Shown one piece after another: positions 18,343 to 26,924 of a stretch of 32,617 nt of DNA (positions within the stretch are counted from its first letter, which is position 1; the number at the start of each line of letters is the position of its first letter). The notes beneath the pieces are model-generated. The model was given only the letters and a program-made list of their open reading frames with translations. It did no database searches and was not told the DNA's origin. Source of the DNA: Pavlovales sp. CCMP2436 (lineage: Eukaryota; Haptophyta; Pavlovophyceae; Pavlovales); contig MU631373.1 in assembly GCA_026770615.1 (NCBI GenBank), positions 118,400 to 151,016 of the forward strand, read 5' to 3'. The position numbers were made by a program, and so were the translations under genes.

Positions 18343-18750
18343 TCAGCGCTTCTGCTGCTTGACAATGAACTTGTAGTAGTGCCAGGCCTGGTCCATTGTC
18401 TGCGGACCCATGGCGTAGAGTGTACCAATGTAAATGTCAAACGCTTTCTTCTTGCGGTACTCGCCCTCTAGGTACCCGTGTGCGCCTGGGATATGCAAGA
18501 GGTGGTTGTCCTGCCACGGGATGCATTTCGTCTGTACATTCGATAAGATCTCGGGCCGCGCTGCCCTGTCCTGACACAGGTGACGCGTGCTGGGATCCAC
18601 ATATGGCACATTGACGAACGATGATTCGGTCTTGTTGCACAACTCTCCGGTCAGGAAGGCTTCAAAGCCCTCGTACATATCCTGGTCCGCCAGTGCCTTG
18701 TAGTCGGAGAGTCTCGCTTTCACATACTCATGCTTGGCCTGGTCCGACAT
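18343..18750 (-). CDS. 135-residue protein of the viral element, unknown function
   Basis: ATG 18750 starts MSDQAKHEYVKARLSDYK. The protein is mixed helical/strand, with YEGFEAFLTGEL and the aromatic end QAWHYYKFIVKQQKR. No family recognised. A broken paralogue of its first half lies directly upstream (18770-19023), which supports this frame being a real protein. It is uninterrupted and on the same strand as its neighbours. Confidence 0.7.
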   Translation of the reverse strand: MSDQAKHEYVKARLSDYKALADQDMYEGFEAFLTGELCNKTESSFVNVPYVDPSTRHLCQDRAARPEILSNVQTKCIPWQDNHLLHIPGAHGYLEGEYRKKKAFDIYIGTLYAMGPQTMDQAWHYYKFIVKQQKR

Positions 18751-18769
18751 CGTGAGGTTGACACCTACA

Positions 18770-19023
18770 TTAGTTCGCTCTACGCCCTGTACTACTATAA
18801 GTTCATCGTCTGCACATCCGATAATACCCCCTTCTGCTCATCCACGTCTTCCCAGAGGTATCGCGTGGCAGCATCCACGTATGGCACCGGGACATAGGAG
18901 GATTCTATTCTCGAGCCCAATTCTCCGATGAGGAAGGCCTCAAAGCCCTGGTACATGTCCAGGTCCGCCATTGTCTTGTAGTCGGCGAGCGCTCGCGAGA
19001 TCCCTAAGGCCCTGCTCCGCCAT
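18770..19023 (-). pseudogene. Truncated, frameshifted tandem paralogue of the 135-residue protein
   Basis: From ATG 19023 the minus strand reads MAEQGLRDLASAR, matching MSDQAKHEYVKAR of the downstream gene. After a frameshift near 18987 it continues LADYKTMADLDMYQGFEAFL against LSDYKALADQDMYEGFEAFL, then SSYVPVPYVDAATRYL against SSFVNVPYVDPSTRHL. Similarity fades after about 80 residues, and a TAG lies near 18797. It is therefore a duplicated gene whose 3' half has decayed. Confidence 0.75.
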
Positions 19024-19339
19024 CGCCGCGTTGGGTTGCCCGCTCAACCTATCGATCCCGACCTCCGAGGGTGGGTCCACTGCACTCAACCACGACGCGC
19101 TCGGTCGCCTGGGCCCGATCGCGCTCGTCGACCTCGCCGGCACGCTCCTCATCGCCGGCGCGCTCGCCCGCACATACCGGCGCCCGCTGCTGCCCGCGCT
19201 CGCCGGCGCGCTGCTGCTCGGTGAGGCCGTACACCTCGCGCTCTCCATCGAGACGCCCATCACGCGCGCGCTCACCGGTCGGCCGCCGCCCCAGGCCCGC
19301 CCTAGGTCTCGTCCATGGCGTGCCCGAGGCCCACCCTAG
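19020..19339 (+). CDS. Small two-helix membrane protein of algal-virus type, start missing or unclear
   Basis: The plus-strand frame ending at 19339 contains LVDLAGTLLIAGALA and LPALAGALLLGEAVHLAL, followed by SIETPITRAL. The order 'D..GT', second helix ending 'H', then 'TP..' fits, as I remember it, a small uncharacterised membrane protein found widely in algal giant viruses and PLVs. No in-frame ATG precedes the first helix within the open frame, so the start is lost, non-AUG or upstream by splicing. The 3' tail is Pro/Arg-rich. The frame overlaps the antisense start of the decayed paralogue. Confidence 0.5.
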
Positions 19340-19387
19340 GCCCGCCCGAGGCCTGCCGCGTAAATGAGCACTCATAGCTAATCATCC

Positions 19388-21821
19388 TTAGTCATCGTCG
19401 ACGCGTGCGAAGCCGTACCAAGTCTTCATCCGTGCGTGACCCTCCGTCATCTTGGGCAAGCAGTTGAGCCCGCCGATGAATCGATTCGACATAAACCACC
19501 CAAAGCTTTGGGCGCTCTTCCACTGCAGCACGCCTGTGCCCGCAGCCACCTTCATCTTGTTGTACATCTCCTTGGCGGTCCGGCCCTCATTGGCAGCTGC
19601 AGCATCCACTCTCCAGTACGCGTCGAAGGCACCAGCCGGCGTGCTCGAGGCGCACTGTGCGCTGTACTCGTTTTTGCCGTCATAGCGGGCGTCGAGCTGT
19701 GCGTACTGCCCCAAGCGCTCGCGGTAGTGCGCGTAAAGCGCTGCGACGAAGGCTGCAAGGTAGCGCGGGTCGGTGTCGAAGAGCCCCTGCACGTACTGCT
19801 CGTCCTTGAACGCCGCGTAGACCTTGACATGCGCCTTCTGGCCGTGCGCAGCCTTAGCTTGCTCGGCCGAGCGCACGAACTTGAACGGCATGCGCCCGGC
19901 GATGATTCTGTCGGAGAGCGCCTCATCGAACGGCTTGAAATCGAGGCGGCTGTTTGTCAGCAGCACCACGAGCCCGCAGAACTTGGTCTCGATCTCGTGG
20001 CCGTACTTCTTCGAGCAGCAGATCGAAACGCCGTTGCCGCCGCTCAGGTCTTTGTACGCGTTGCCGTCGAGCATGCCGTCGACCTCCTCGGTGACGACGA
20101 TTGCAGCCCCTTTTGCGCGCTCCCATGATTCGTTATTGCCGCTGAGCCCGCGCCCGCCAACGGCAAGCGCCTCTGCCTTGACGACCAGGGCCGGGGCGGC
20201 CTTCCGCAGCAGCGAGAAGAAGAGCGACTAGCCCTCGGCCCCGGTGCCATTCAGCACGATGAACTCGCGGCGCTTATGCATACGCTCGAAAAAGGCAGCG
20301 CAGACGCGGTCGAGCACCGTGTTTCGGATGAGCCCAAAGATGGACTCGATCAAGGAGACCACGTTCTTTGCGATGCACTGCAGCTCGGTCTCGCTCGCGC
20401 TAGGCGGGTCGAAGCACTTGCGGAGCCGCATATGGCTTGTGTTGATTGCGTAGGTCGGCGGCATCCAGATGCGTTCCGTGTCGCGCAGGTAGTGGTCGGC
20501 CCAATGCAGAAGCTCTTGGTACACGGGCGGTGCAGGGATCTCCCAGTGCAGCACCGCGCTACTCCAGATGCGCTGCTCGGGGTGGATAGTCGCGTGCAAG
20601 CCCGTCTCGAGATTGAGCATCTGGCCGTGCGAGAAGGGCATCGAGTGCGGGGGGGTAGTTCATCATGTAGTTGCTGGCGAAGACCGTCTCCGGCACCGCG
20701 GAGGGCGCATCCTTGGTGGCAAAGTCGGCAAGCTCGTCGTAGAGACGCGCACTCCTGGGGTCGGTGCCGAGCTTGCCTTCGATGGCCTTTGCGTACTCCT
20801 TGAAGGCGTACCGGTCCTTGCTCCATGTGCCGTCGACCATGTCGCGCACCAGGAGGACGCGCTCCTCGTCTGACGGCGAAACGACGAACCACGGCTTGTC
20901 GAAACAGTGGGCCACCAGGTTGACAATCGCCGCGGGCTTGGTCGGCCGCGGGTGCTCGTCCTCCGCGAAGAGCGCGTCTGCGGCCATGGCTGCCTCCACG
21001 GTGTAGCAGTACGCGCCGGTCGCAGGGTCGAGCGGTGGCTCGAACCGTTTGAGGCGCGCCACCAGCCCCAGGCCGAGCGTGTGCTTGACCGCCGCACTGG
21101 CCTCGATGGCGATCGCAGCGAGGTCCAGCAGATTCTTGTCGATGTCGTGCTTGAGCTGGTGCGCGCCATCGTAGATGCGGCCGACGCAGAGGGAGCCCGC
21201 GCGCTCAAACGTCTCGACCACCACAGAGAGCGCGCAGTCCTCGAGCGTGTCCACGGCAGCGCGGCGCACCGCTTCCACGGAGGCGTTCTCTTCGAGGACC
21301 GCGCGGGTCGGCACAGAGAGCTCGCTCGCGTATAGGGCAAGGTCGAGCGAGCGCATCTCGGAGCGCAGCGCGCGCAGGCTGGCCTCCCACTGCTCCTTGT
21401 TCTGCGAGTAGCCGTTCATCACCTTTGAGATCATCTCCTTATGGCAGCAGGCGAGCTTGAGCCAGGCGTCACGGTCGCGCACGATTGCCTCGAGCTCAGG
21501 CGCCTCGATGTCCACGACCTGGCAGAGTGCCAAGCAGATCGTCGGCGCGCTACGTTCGAAATCAACGTCCTCCACGGCCTCATGTCAGAGCAGCGCGCGC
21601 AGTCCTCTCGGTAGGTGCTGCACCGAGGCGCCCTTTGCATAGAAGCGCCCGAGGCTGCGGACACGGTAGCCGTGCGCGTCGTAGTAGCCGCTCGCATCCC
21701 GCTTGGAGCTCGACCAAATCTCGAGCAGGTGAAGGACGGGCGGCTTGAGCTTGCGCACGGCCTTGAGCGCCTTGCCCAGCTCGTGGACGTCGACGTACTC
21801 GCGCTGCGTTTCATTCATCAT
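19388..21821 (-). pseudogene. DNA polymerase/primase-SF3 helicase (TVpol-like), inactivated
   Basis: The first ATG of a pair at 21821 starts the gene. The N-terminal part has SLGRFYAKG, VQHLPRGLRALL and DVDFERSAPTICL, resembling the polymerase/primase-like half of PLV and virophage replication proteins (LGR, LPR..R, D-D..N.HP). The C-terminal half is an SF3 helicase: Walker A region NGTGAEG-S (about 20225-20250), Walker B AIVVTEEVDG (about 20080-20110), motif C LVVLLTNSRL (about 19935-19965), and SDRIIAGRMPFKF. Three lesions exist: TGA at 21585-21587 (codon 79), one extra base in a C7 run at 20649-20655, and TAG at 20228-20230 replacing the Walker A lysine codon. The enzyme would initiate and unwind DNA during replication of the element; here it cannot be made in full. 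Confidence 0.85.
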
Positions 21822-21969
21822 TGGCAAGCGGCCTGTACGTCTGCAGAGCAAGCTTGATCTTGGCGTGGTCGCCCTGCCCGCCGTCCGTACGCGCGCGCGC
21901 GCTCTTCTCGAACACGGAGCCTGCGCCCGAATCAACAGGCCCGCCAGTCATACTGCGCTTGGCCGCCAT
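21811..21969 (-). CDS. 52-residue protein upstream of the replication gene
   Basis: ATG 21969 gives MAAKRSMTGGPVDSG...; the stop TGA overlaps the ATGATG of the polymerase/helicase gene. Such overlap is typical of compact viral genomes and supports reality. Sequence is basic and low in hydrophobics; no family recognised. The open frame upstream of this ATG lacks coding character. Confidence 0.45.
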   Translation of the reverse strand: MAAKRSMTGGPVDSGAGSVFEKSARARTDGGQGDHAKIKLALQTYRPLANDE

Positions 21970-22148
21970 GAACCCTAATCGGTTCCATACATGTGGCCCA
22001 CAAAAAGAAAAGTACCGCGCATTTGGAGCGCCTGACATGCTAAGGGACGATTTCAATCGGCATTTTAAACGCGATTATACTGAGATTTATTTTTGGATCG
22101 TGCCGGTCGTGCTTAGAGACGTTTTTTTAAGGGCCCACGTTCAACATG

Positions 22149-22604
22149 CTAAGAGACGGTTGCGGTCGGTACTGCGAGCACGCCCATCGCCTCCTGGGCC
22201 TGGGCAAGCGTCGTATGCCCGTTGCGCATGGCGTTGCCGACGAAGCGCGTGACGAACACGAGATTGTCCTCCGTGTGCTCCATTCCTTGGTTGCGCTTCA
22301 CCGGGGTGGGCAACAGCAGGTCAAGGTCCGTCACTGGGCGGAAGGCGTACCCCGTGACGGCGCACGTCGGGTCCTTCAAGCAGAGCTCGACAAAGCGCTT
22401 TCTTGTCGGTAGCTCGCTGCGCTTCGACGAGAGGTTAGCGTGCGACGTACACACTGGGCAGCGGCGGATCTTATCGTGCCCGTGGAGCTCCGGCATGCCA
22501 CAGCCGCGGTCCACCGCCCTCTTCAGCTTCTCGTAGCAGGACTTGCAGTCCTTGCTGAGCATCGGCCGTTCAGTCTCGACACTGCACGTGTGGCATGTGT
22601 GCAT
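22149..22604 (-). CDS. Zinc-finger protein with HNH-like endonuclease end
   Basis: ATG 22604 gives 151 residues. Two zinc-binding pairs (C4-x2-C7, C20-x2-C23) are followed by CPVC (49-52). The C-terminal third reads CAVTGYAFRP (81-90), then TPVKRNQGMEHTEDNLVFV (100-118) and NAMRNGH (124-130). This matches the layout of HNH/recombination endonuclease VII-like nucleases (C.vTG, D/N near 'dNlvfv', N...H). One classical catalytic His is not obvious, so activity is uncertain. It is the right-most gene of the leftward viral block. A GTG upstream was not used as the start. Confidence 0.6.
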   Translation of the reverse strand: MHTCHTCSVETERPMLSKDCKSCYEKLKRAVDRGCGMPELHGHDKIRRCPVCTSHANLSSKRSELPTRKRFVELCLKDPTCAVTGYAFRPVTDLDLLLPTPVKRNQGMEHTEDNLVFVTRFVGNAMRNGHTTLAQAQEAMGVLAVPTATVS

Positions 22605-22659
22605 GGCCCCCCTCCCGCTCGTAGTCACGCTGGTAGGTGCCCCAGAAAAAAAAAAGACT

Positions 22660-23100
22660 GACCGCGAACGGCTTCGATAATGGTGGGCCGATTTTTAGTG
22701 ATGCGGTGATGCGGTGATGGGTTCCTGGAGAAGTATTCCGTGGGCGATTTTGGTGATGCGGTGATGCGGTGATGGGTTCCTGGAGAAGTTTTCCGTGGGC
22801 GATCCTGTCCGGCGGCCCATGTGCCCTACTCAATAGATAAAAAAAAATCTTAAAACTTTTTTTTTTGGATAAACGCATCACCGCACCACCAAAAACGGGA
22901 GCCCGCAGTAGGGGTCTCAGTACGCGAACATTTGGTGATGGGTGGTGGTGGGGGGTTTTACACCCATCACCGCATCACCAAAAATCGCCCACGGAATACT
23001 TCTCCAGGAACCCATCACCGCATCACCGCATCACCAAAAATAGCCCACGGAATACTTTTCAAGAAACCCATCACCGCATCACCGCATCACCAATCGCCGT
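22660..23100. repeat. Imperfect inverted repeat built of ~54-bp units
   Basis: The left arm (about 22697-22803) has two copies of a unit containing 'gcggtgatgcggtgatgg', 'gttcctggagaag' and 'ttccgtgggcga'. The right arm (about 22962-23093) has the reverse complement in about two and a half copies. The ~155-base centre has A-rich and T-rich runs. A short related piece (ggtgatgcggtgatg) recurs near 23737. The repeat sits just outside the last viral gene and may be what remains of a terminal inverted repeat, or an unrelated foldback element. Confidence 0.7.
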
Positions 23101-23806
23101 CGTGCATGGGCTGGCCCGTATGGGACAGAGTCTTGCCACAGGCCAAGGAAGTAGCTTTTCTCCTACTGGTAATCCGCACCTAATCCTACCTCGATATTAT
23201 CTAGTTGTCATTATTACGAGGAAGTAGCTTCGACAATCCGCACCCAATCCTACCTCGATTTTGCCGCCGAACCAGATGCTGTGAGCCGTCGAGGCCGAGG
23301 CAGGCCGAGCGCTACAGCATGGCGTGGGAGCGAGGCGCGCGCACGACCGAGAGGAGGGGGACACGAGGACCTCGCGAAACGTCGGGCTCGCTGCTTCAAG
23401 TACCTTCCTGGCACGCGAATGTGCAGTGCTGGTGACGCGCCGCATCGACCAAGGCCCGACGAACTCCGGCGCACTCTTGGCAAACTCGATCTAACTCCGA
23501 TCGCACTCCAGAAAGGTCGTTGTTTAAAAAAGAGGAAGAGTGCTTGTGATGATTTAAAAATACGGCTGCAGTTGTCGAGAGCGTGAGCGGCGCCTTCATG
23601 CGCTAGGCAAAGCGCCCCTTTTAAAACGGGCCCATGCAGATACGGCCATGCCCCATACGGCCATGCCCATGCGGATACGGCCATGCCCGTCCGCGTCCGG
23701 GGCGCGCCCCACTGCGGATCCCCAATTTTGGAGGGCGGTGATGCGGTGATGTGTTCAGTCTGGAACTCCGTCGGCGAGAATTTCCTCTTTTATTAGACTC
23801 TTTTAA
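23101..23806. other. Intergenic region with small direct repeats
   Basis: No supported gene. A ~35-base direct repeat ('aatccgcacc.aatcctacctcgat') occurs near 23170 and 23236. A G/C-rich stretch (23280-23600) is open on both strands without domain similarity. Near 23630-23700 the phrase 'atacggccatgcccc' is repeated about four times in diverged form. Confidence 0.45.
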
Positions 23807-23923
23807 ACTCTGGCAGGCCCCCATGACACCAAGCGGCACTCGAGCGCGATTCGTGAAAGTCACCCTTCACAGTTCACAGTTGAATCGCTCGCGTGCCGCT
23901 TGGTCGTGGGGGCCTGCCAGAGT
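23807..23923. repeat. Foldback inverted repeat (arms ~42 bp)
   Basis: The left arm 23807-23852 (actctggcaggccccc ... gcgattc) pairs with the right arm 23882-23923 (gaatcgctcgcg ... ctgccagagt) with a few mismatches, leaving a loop of about 29 bases. The right arm runs directly into the coding sequence of the TIR-like/LRR gene. Confidence 0.8.
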
Positions 23924-25620
23924 GCGGCGATTGAGGTCGACAAGGGCGGTGGCGCGGACGACGTGCACATCAAGCTCGACCACGCGGCGGCGCCCGTCGG
24001 CCTGCGGCATGTGGCACGCGAGGAGCCGGCGCTCGGCGAGTTCGCTCCGGTGGTGTTGACGCCACGACGACGACGTCGCGGCGAGGGCGGCGGCCCAGGC
24101 GTTTGCCGCTGAGGTGGCGCGAGAGCGCGGGCAGCCGGTGCGCGTCGAGGGCACCGAGCACCGCGCGATCACCCTGCGCGAGCTCGGCCTGCTCGTCGAG
24201 CACGTCAAGCAGCACTCGCGGTCGTGGGTCGGGCGGCGCTGGTCGGCCGGCGCGTGGCGCGAGGTGCGAGGCCTCGAGCCCGAGGAGGTCAACCTGTGCG
24301 ATGTGAACCTCAACCTGCTCGCGCGGCTCGGCGCCGAGCTCGGCATCTCGTTCTCGGAGCTCTTCGCGCGCGAGCAGGAGCGCAAGCCCAAGGTGTTCCT
24401 CTCGCACGCATGGTCGCACTCGCTGCTGCAGACGTACGAGGCGCTCGTGCAGCACGCCAGGGACCGAGGCTACGGCGAGGACGAGCCGATCTGGATCTGC
24501 GCCTTCGCGATCCGGCAGCACGCCGTCGAGCTCGGCGCGATCGAGGACTCGCCCTTCTTCAAGGCGCTCAAGGCCACGGCCATGACGCTCATCATCGTCG
24601 CGGCGGAGGGCGAGGGCGTGCTCGACCGGTCGTGGTGCGCGCTCGAGATGAACCTGGCGATGGTCGAGGGCGGGGCGGGCTACCTGACCGATATCTACAC
24701 GCACCACGAGGGCGAGGTGCAGCGGCTCACCGACGGGCTCATCGCGGATGACATGAACTATGCGCAAGAGAAGGCGGACCGCGACAAAGAATTCCCGTTC
24801 GCCATCATCAAACGCGCCCTCAAATTTGCGCTCGCGGACACCAAGGCGGCCGTGCAGCTCGACCGCGACAACATCGTGCAGTACGTGCAGCAGGCAGCCG
24901 GTGCCAAGCTGCTCGACGCGACAGTGCGCGCTCGCTACTTTGTGGCCGCGCTCGAGGCAGTCGTCGAGGCGCACAACGGTGCGGCGCTGGTGGCCGTGGG
25001 CTTCAAGGCGCTCGGACGCTCTGCGCTTCCGCGGCTGTCGCTGGCGCGCAAGATCGACGAGGTCCATGCGCACACGCTCGTGCGCTCGCTGCCGAGCTCG
25101 GTCGTGGAGGTGCTGCTGCCAGGCGTGGAGATCGGCGACGAGGGCGCCATGCTCGTGGGCACCTTCCTCTCGTCGAGCAAGGCGCTGACCACGCTCCGGC
25201 TCACAGATAACCGGATCGAGGTCGCGGGCGCGGTCGGCCTCGGCAAGGCCCTTGAGGTCAACGCGTCGCTGACCACGCTCCTGCTCCACCATAACAAGAT
25301 CGGGGACGTTGGCGCGATCGGACTCGGCAAGGCGCTCGAGGTCAACGCGTCGCTGAAGGTGCTCGACCTCCGAAGCAACCAGATCAGCAACGCGGGCGCT
25401 GACCACGCTCGACCTCAACAGCAACAAGATCGGCGAAGCGGGCGCGCTCGGCCTTTCCAAGGCGCTCGAGGTCAACGCGTCCTGAACCTCCGGTGGAACA
25501 AGATCGGCGACTCGGGCGGGCTCGGCCTCGCCAAGGCGCTCTAGGTCAACGCGTCCGAAGCAACCAGATCGGGGACGCGTCCGAGTCGGCCATCCGAACT
25601 TCCTGGCTCTCCAAGCCTGT
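23924..25620 (+). pseudogene. TIR-like/LRR protein, 5'-truncated and frameshifted
   Basis: Coding character starts at the foldback (AAIEVDKGGGADDVHIKLD), shifts frame near 24063, and then continues from about 24066. A lead-in 'EPEEVNLCDVN' (about 24270) precedes KVFLSHAW (about 24390-24413), WICAFA and DRSWCALEM (about 24624-24653), the layout of a TIR-like domain common in algae. After a helical linker come 28-residue RNI-type leucine-rich repeats from about 25180: LTTLRL.DNRI, LTTLLLHHNKI, LKVLDLRSNQI. A ~39-base deletion after NAGA (about 25399) shifts frame; later repeats lie in other frames with stops at 25482 and 25541. No ATG start is visible. Proteins of this design are thought to act in sensing or signalling, by analogy with NLR-type receptors. 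This copy is not intact. Confidence 0.7.
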
Positions 25621-25850
25621 TCGCCAGGAGGCCCGCCTGTATTTATAAATGTCGCGTGTATCTCGCATCAATCTCCGCGTTAATCTTACGCATTCTCCGT
25701 ATGTTATGTTAAAATTTAATTTTCATCGACGCCGCTGACCACGCTCTGGGCATGGGGCAACAAGTTTGGCAAGGAGTTTGAATCGGCCATCCGGACTGCC
25801 TGGCTTCAAGCCTGTTCGCCAGGAGTCCGGCCTGCGTTTTAAATTTTGGG
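25580..25850. repeat. Two copies of an LRR gene end (~60-bp direct repeat)
   Basis: 25586-25645 and 25779-25842 share 'tcggccatccg.act.cctggct' and 'caagcctgttcgccagga'. Both encode an ESAIRT-W-like end preceded by an LRR-like core (SNQIGDASE; ...LTTLWAWGNKFGKEFE near 25735-25780). The second belongs to a separate, mostly deleted LRR gene. Between them lies AT-rich spacer (25650-25725). Confidence 0.65.
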
Positions 25851-26090
25851 CGGAAAAGGTCGGCACGATGTTGTTCGCCGTCGCATTGGCGATGCTGCGC
25901 TTCCACGGCAAGGCAGGCCTCGCCCACGAGATCTGGGTCGCGGCGCAGGCGCCTGTCGACCCGGCGACGCAGCGTGAGTTCGAGCGCGCGCTCTACAAGG
26001 CCGCGAGCAAGTCTGCGAGGGCCAGACGGACGAAAGGGAGCGTCAAAAACGCTCAAAGGAGCGTCACAACGTCTCTTTCTATTCATTCAG
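25846..26090 (+). pseudogene. Coding-like fragment downstream of the LRR remnants
   Basis: A plus-strand frame through 25846-26090 reads FWAEKVGTMLFAVALAMLRFHG then AHEIWVAAQAPVDPATQREF and a basic end. Composition looks protein-like but there is no clear start or family. The 3' continuation to 26191 is low-quality. It could be the tail of the second LRR gene or a separate fragment. Confidence 0.3.
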
Positions 26091-26191
26091 CGCCTGAAAG
26101 AGCGTCACGACGTCTTTCCGTATTAATACATCGAAGCCTTAAACATCCGTATGTAAACTTCATATCATTGTTTATAAGTCATACGGACTAG

Positions 26192-26732
26192 TCCGACATT
26201 ACATTTCGCGAAAACACGAGTCCGACATGCGGATTGGTCCAGTCCAGGGCCAGGGTTTAAGTAGGAGGTCCGGTAAAAAGTGTCGGACCCCTCGGCACTG
26301 GCCATCAATACCCATCATAACCTGTCGCCTAGCCTAGCCATCCGTGCCTAGCCTAGCCATCCGCAGCCGGGCCAGTGTCCGCCTCGCACCGGGCCCAGTA
26401 CCGAATCGTCAGCTGTTCCGATACCAGTATAGATATTTGCGTCAAATTTTAAATCATGTACTTTTATTTTGAGAATCCTAGAATTTGGACTGGCCCCCGC
26501 CGCCCGCCCGACGCCCGCCAACGCCCCCGACGCCCCCGCCGCCAGTTTAAATCTCCCGCCCAAAGGCCCTCGCCCCCCTCTCTGTCACACCCCCCGTCAC
26601 TCTTGTCACATAGCGGCCCTGGACCAAACCTAGGTTTGAAATTTAAGAGATTTGCAGTGTCAGTCCCGTAACCTTTTGTTGGAAGCCCCCGCACTGGCAA
26701 TATATATTAATGTAGGGGGCCATATATATATT
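26192..26732. other. Intergenic region, low complexity
   Basis: No gene. Short tandem words occur near 26328-26362 ('cctagcctagccatccg' twice) and a C-rich 'cgcccgacgcccgcc' stretch near 26495-26545. It ends in a TA-rich run (26698-26732) adjoining the 77-base repeat. Confidence 0.4.
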
Positions 26733-26809
26733 GCGGCTCAGCATGGTTCAACAGGTGTTGTTCAGTCACTGGCTTGGTCGACGTCAGGCTGAGGTCGAGC
26801 GATCGACCC
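26733..26809. repeat. Right half of the composite dispersed repeat
   Basis: It is 77 bases matching 4547-4623 with one mismatch (position 26753 a versus t). It contains the GCGA-loop hairpin and the possible A/B-box words described for the unbroken copy. Confidence 0.85.
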
Positions 26810-26924
26810 AATATTCAACTTCCAATCCAAACCTAAGTTAAATAGAGAAATTCTTCAACGGCCTAAGACTCCTCTAGAGCATCCTAAACCTATCATTAAG
26901 CATCCTCTAGTTCAAGATTCCCTT

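Noticed and set aside
9852..22604. Stop-codon reassignment as explanation for interrupted viral genes
   Set aside because: TAA, TAG and TGA all occur inside genes, frameshifts are also present, and the same three codons end the intact genes.
23970..25475. 501-codon minus-strand frame opposite the TIR-LRR gene
   Set aside because: Antisense shadow; the plus strand carries clear TIR-like and LRR motifs.
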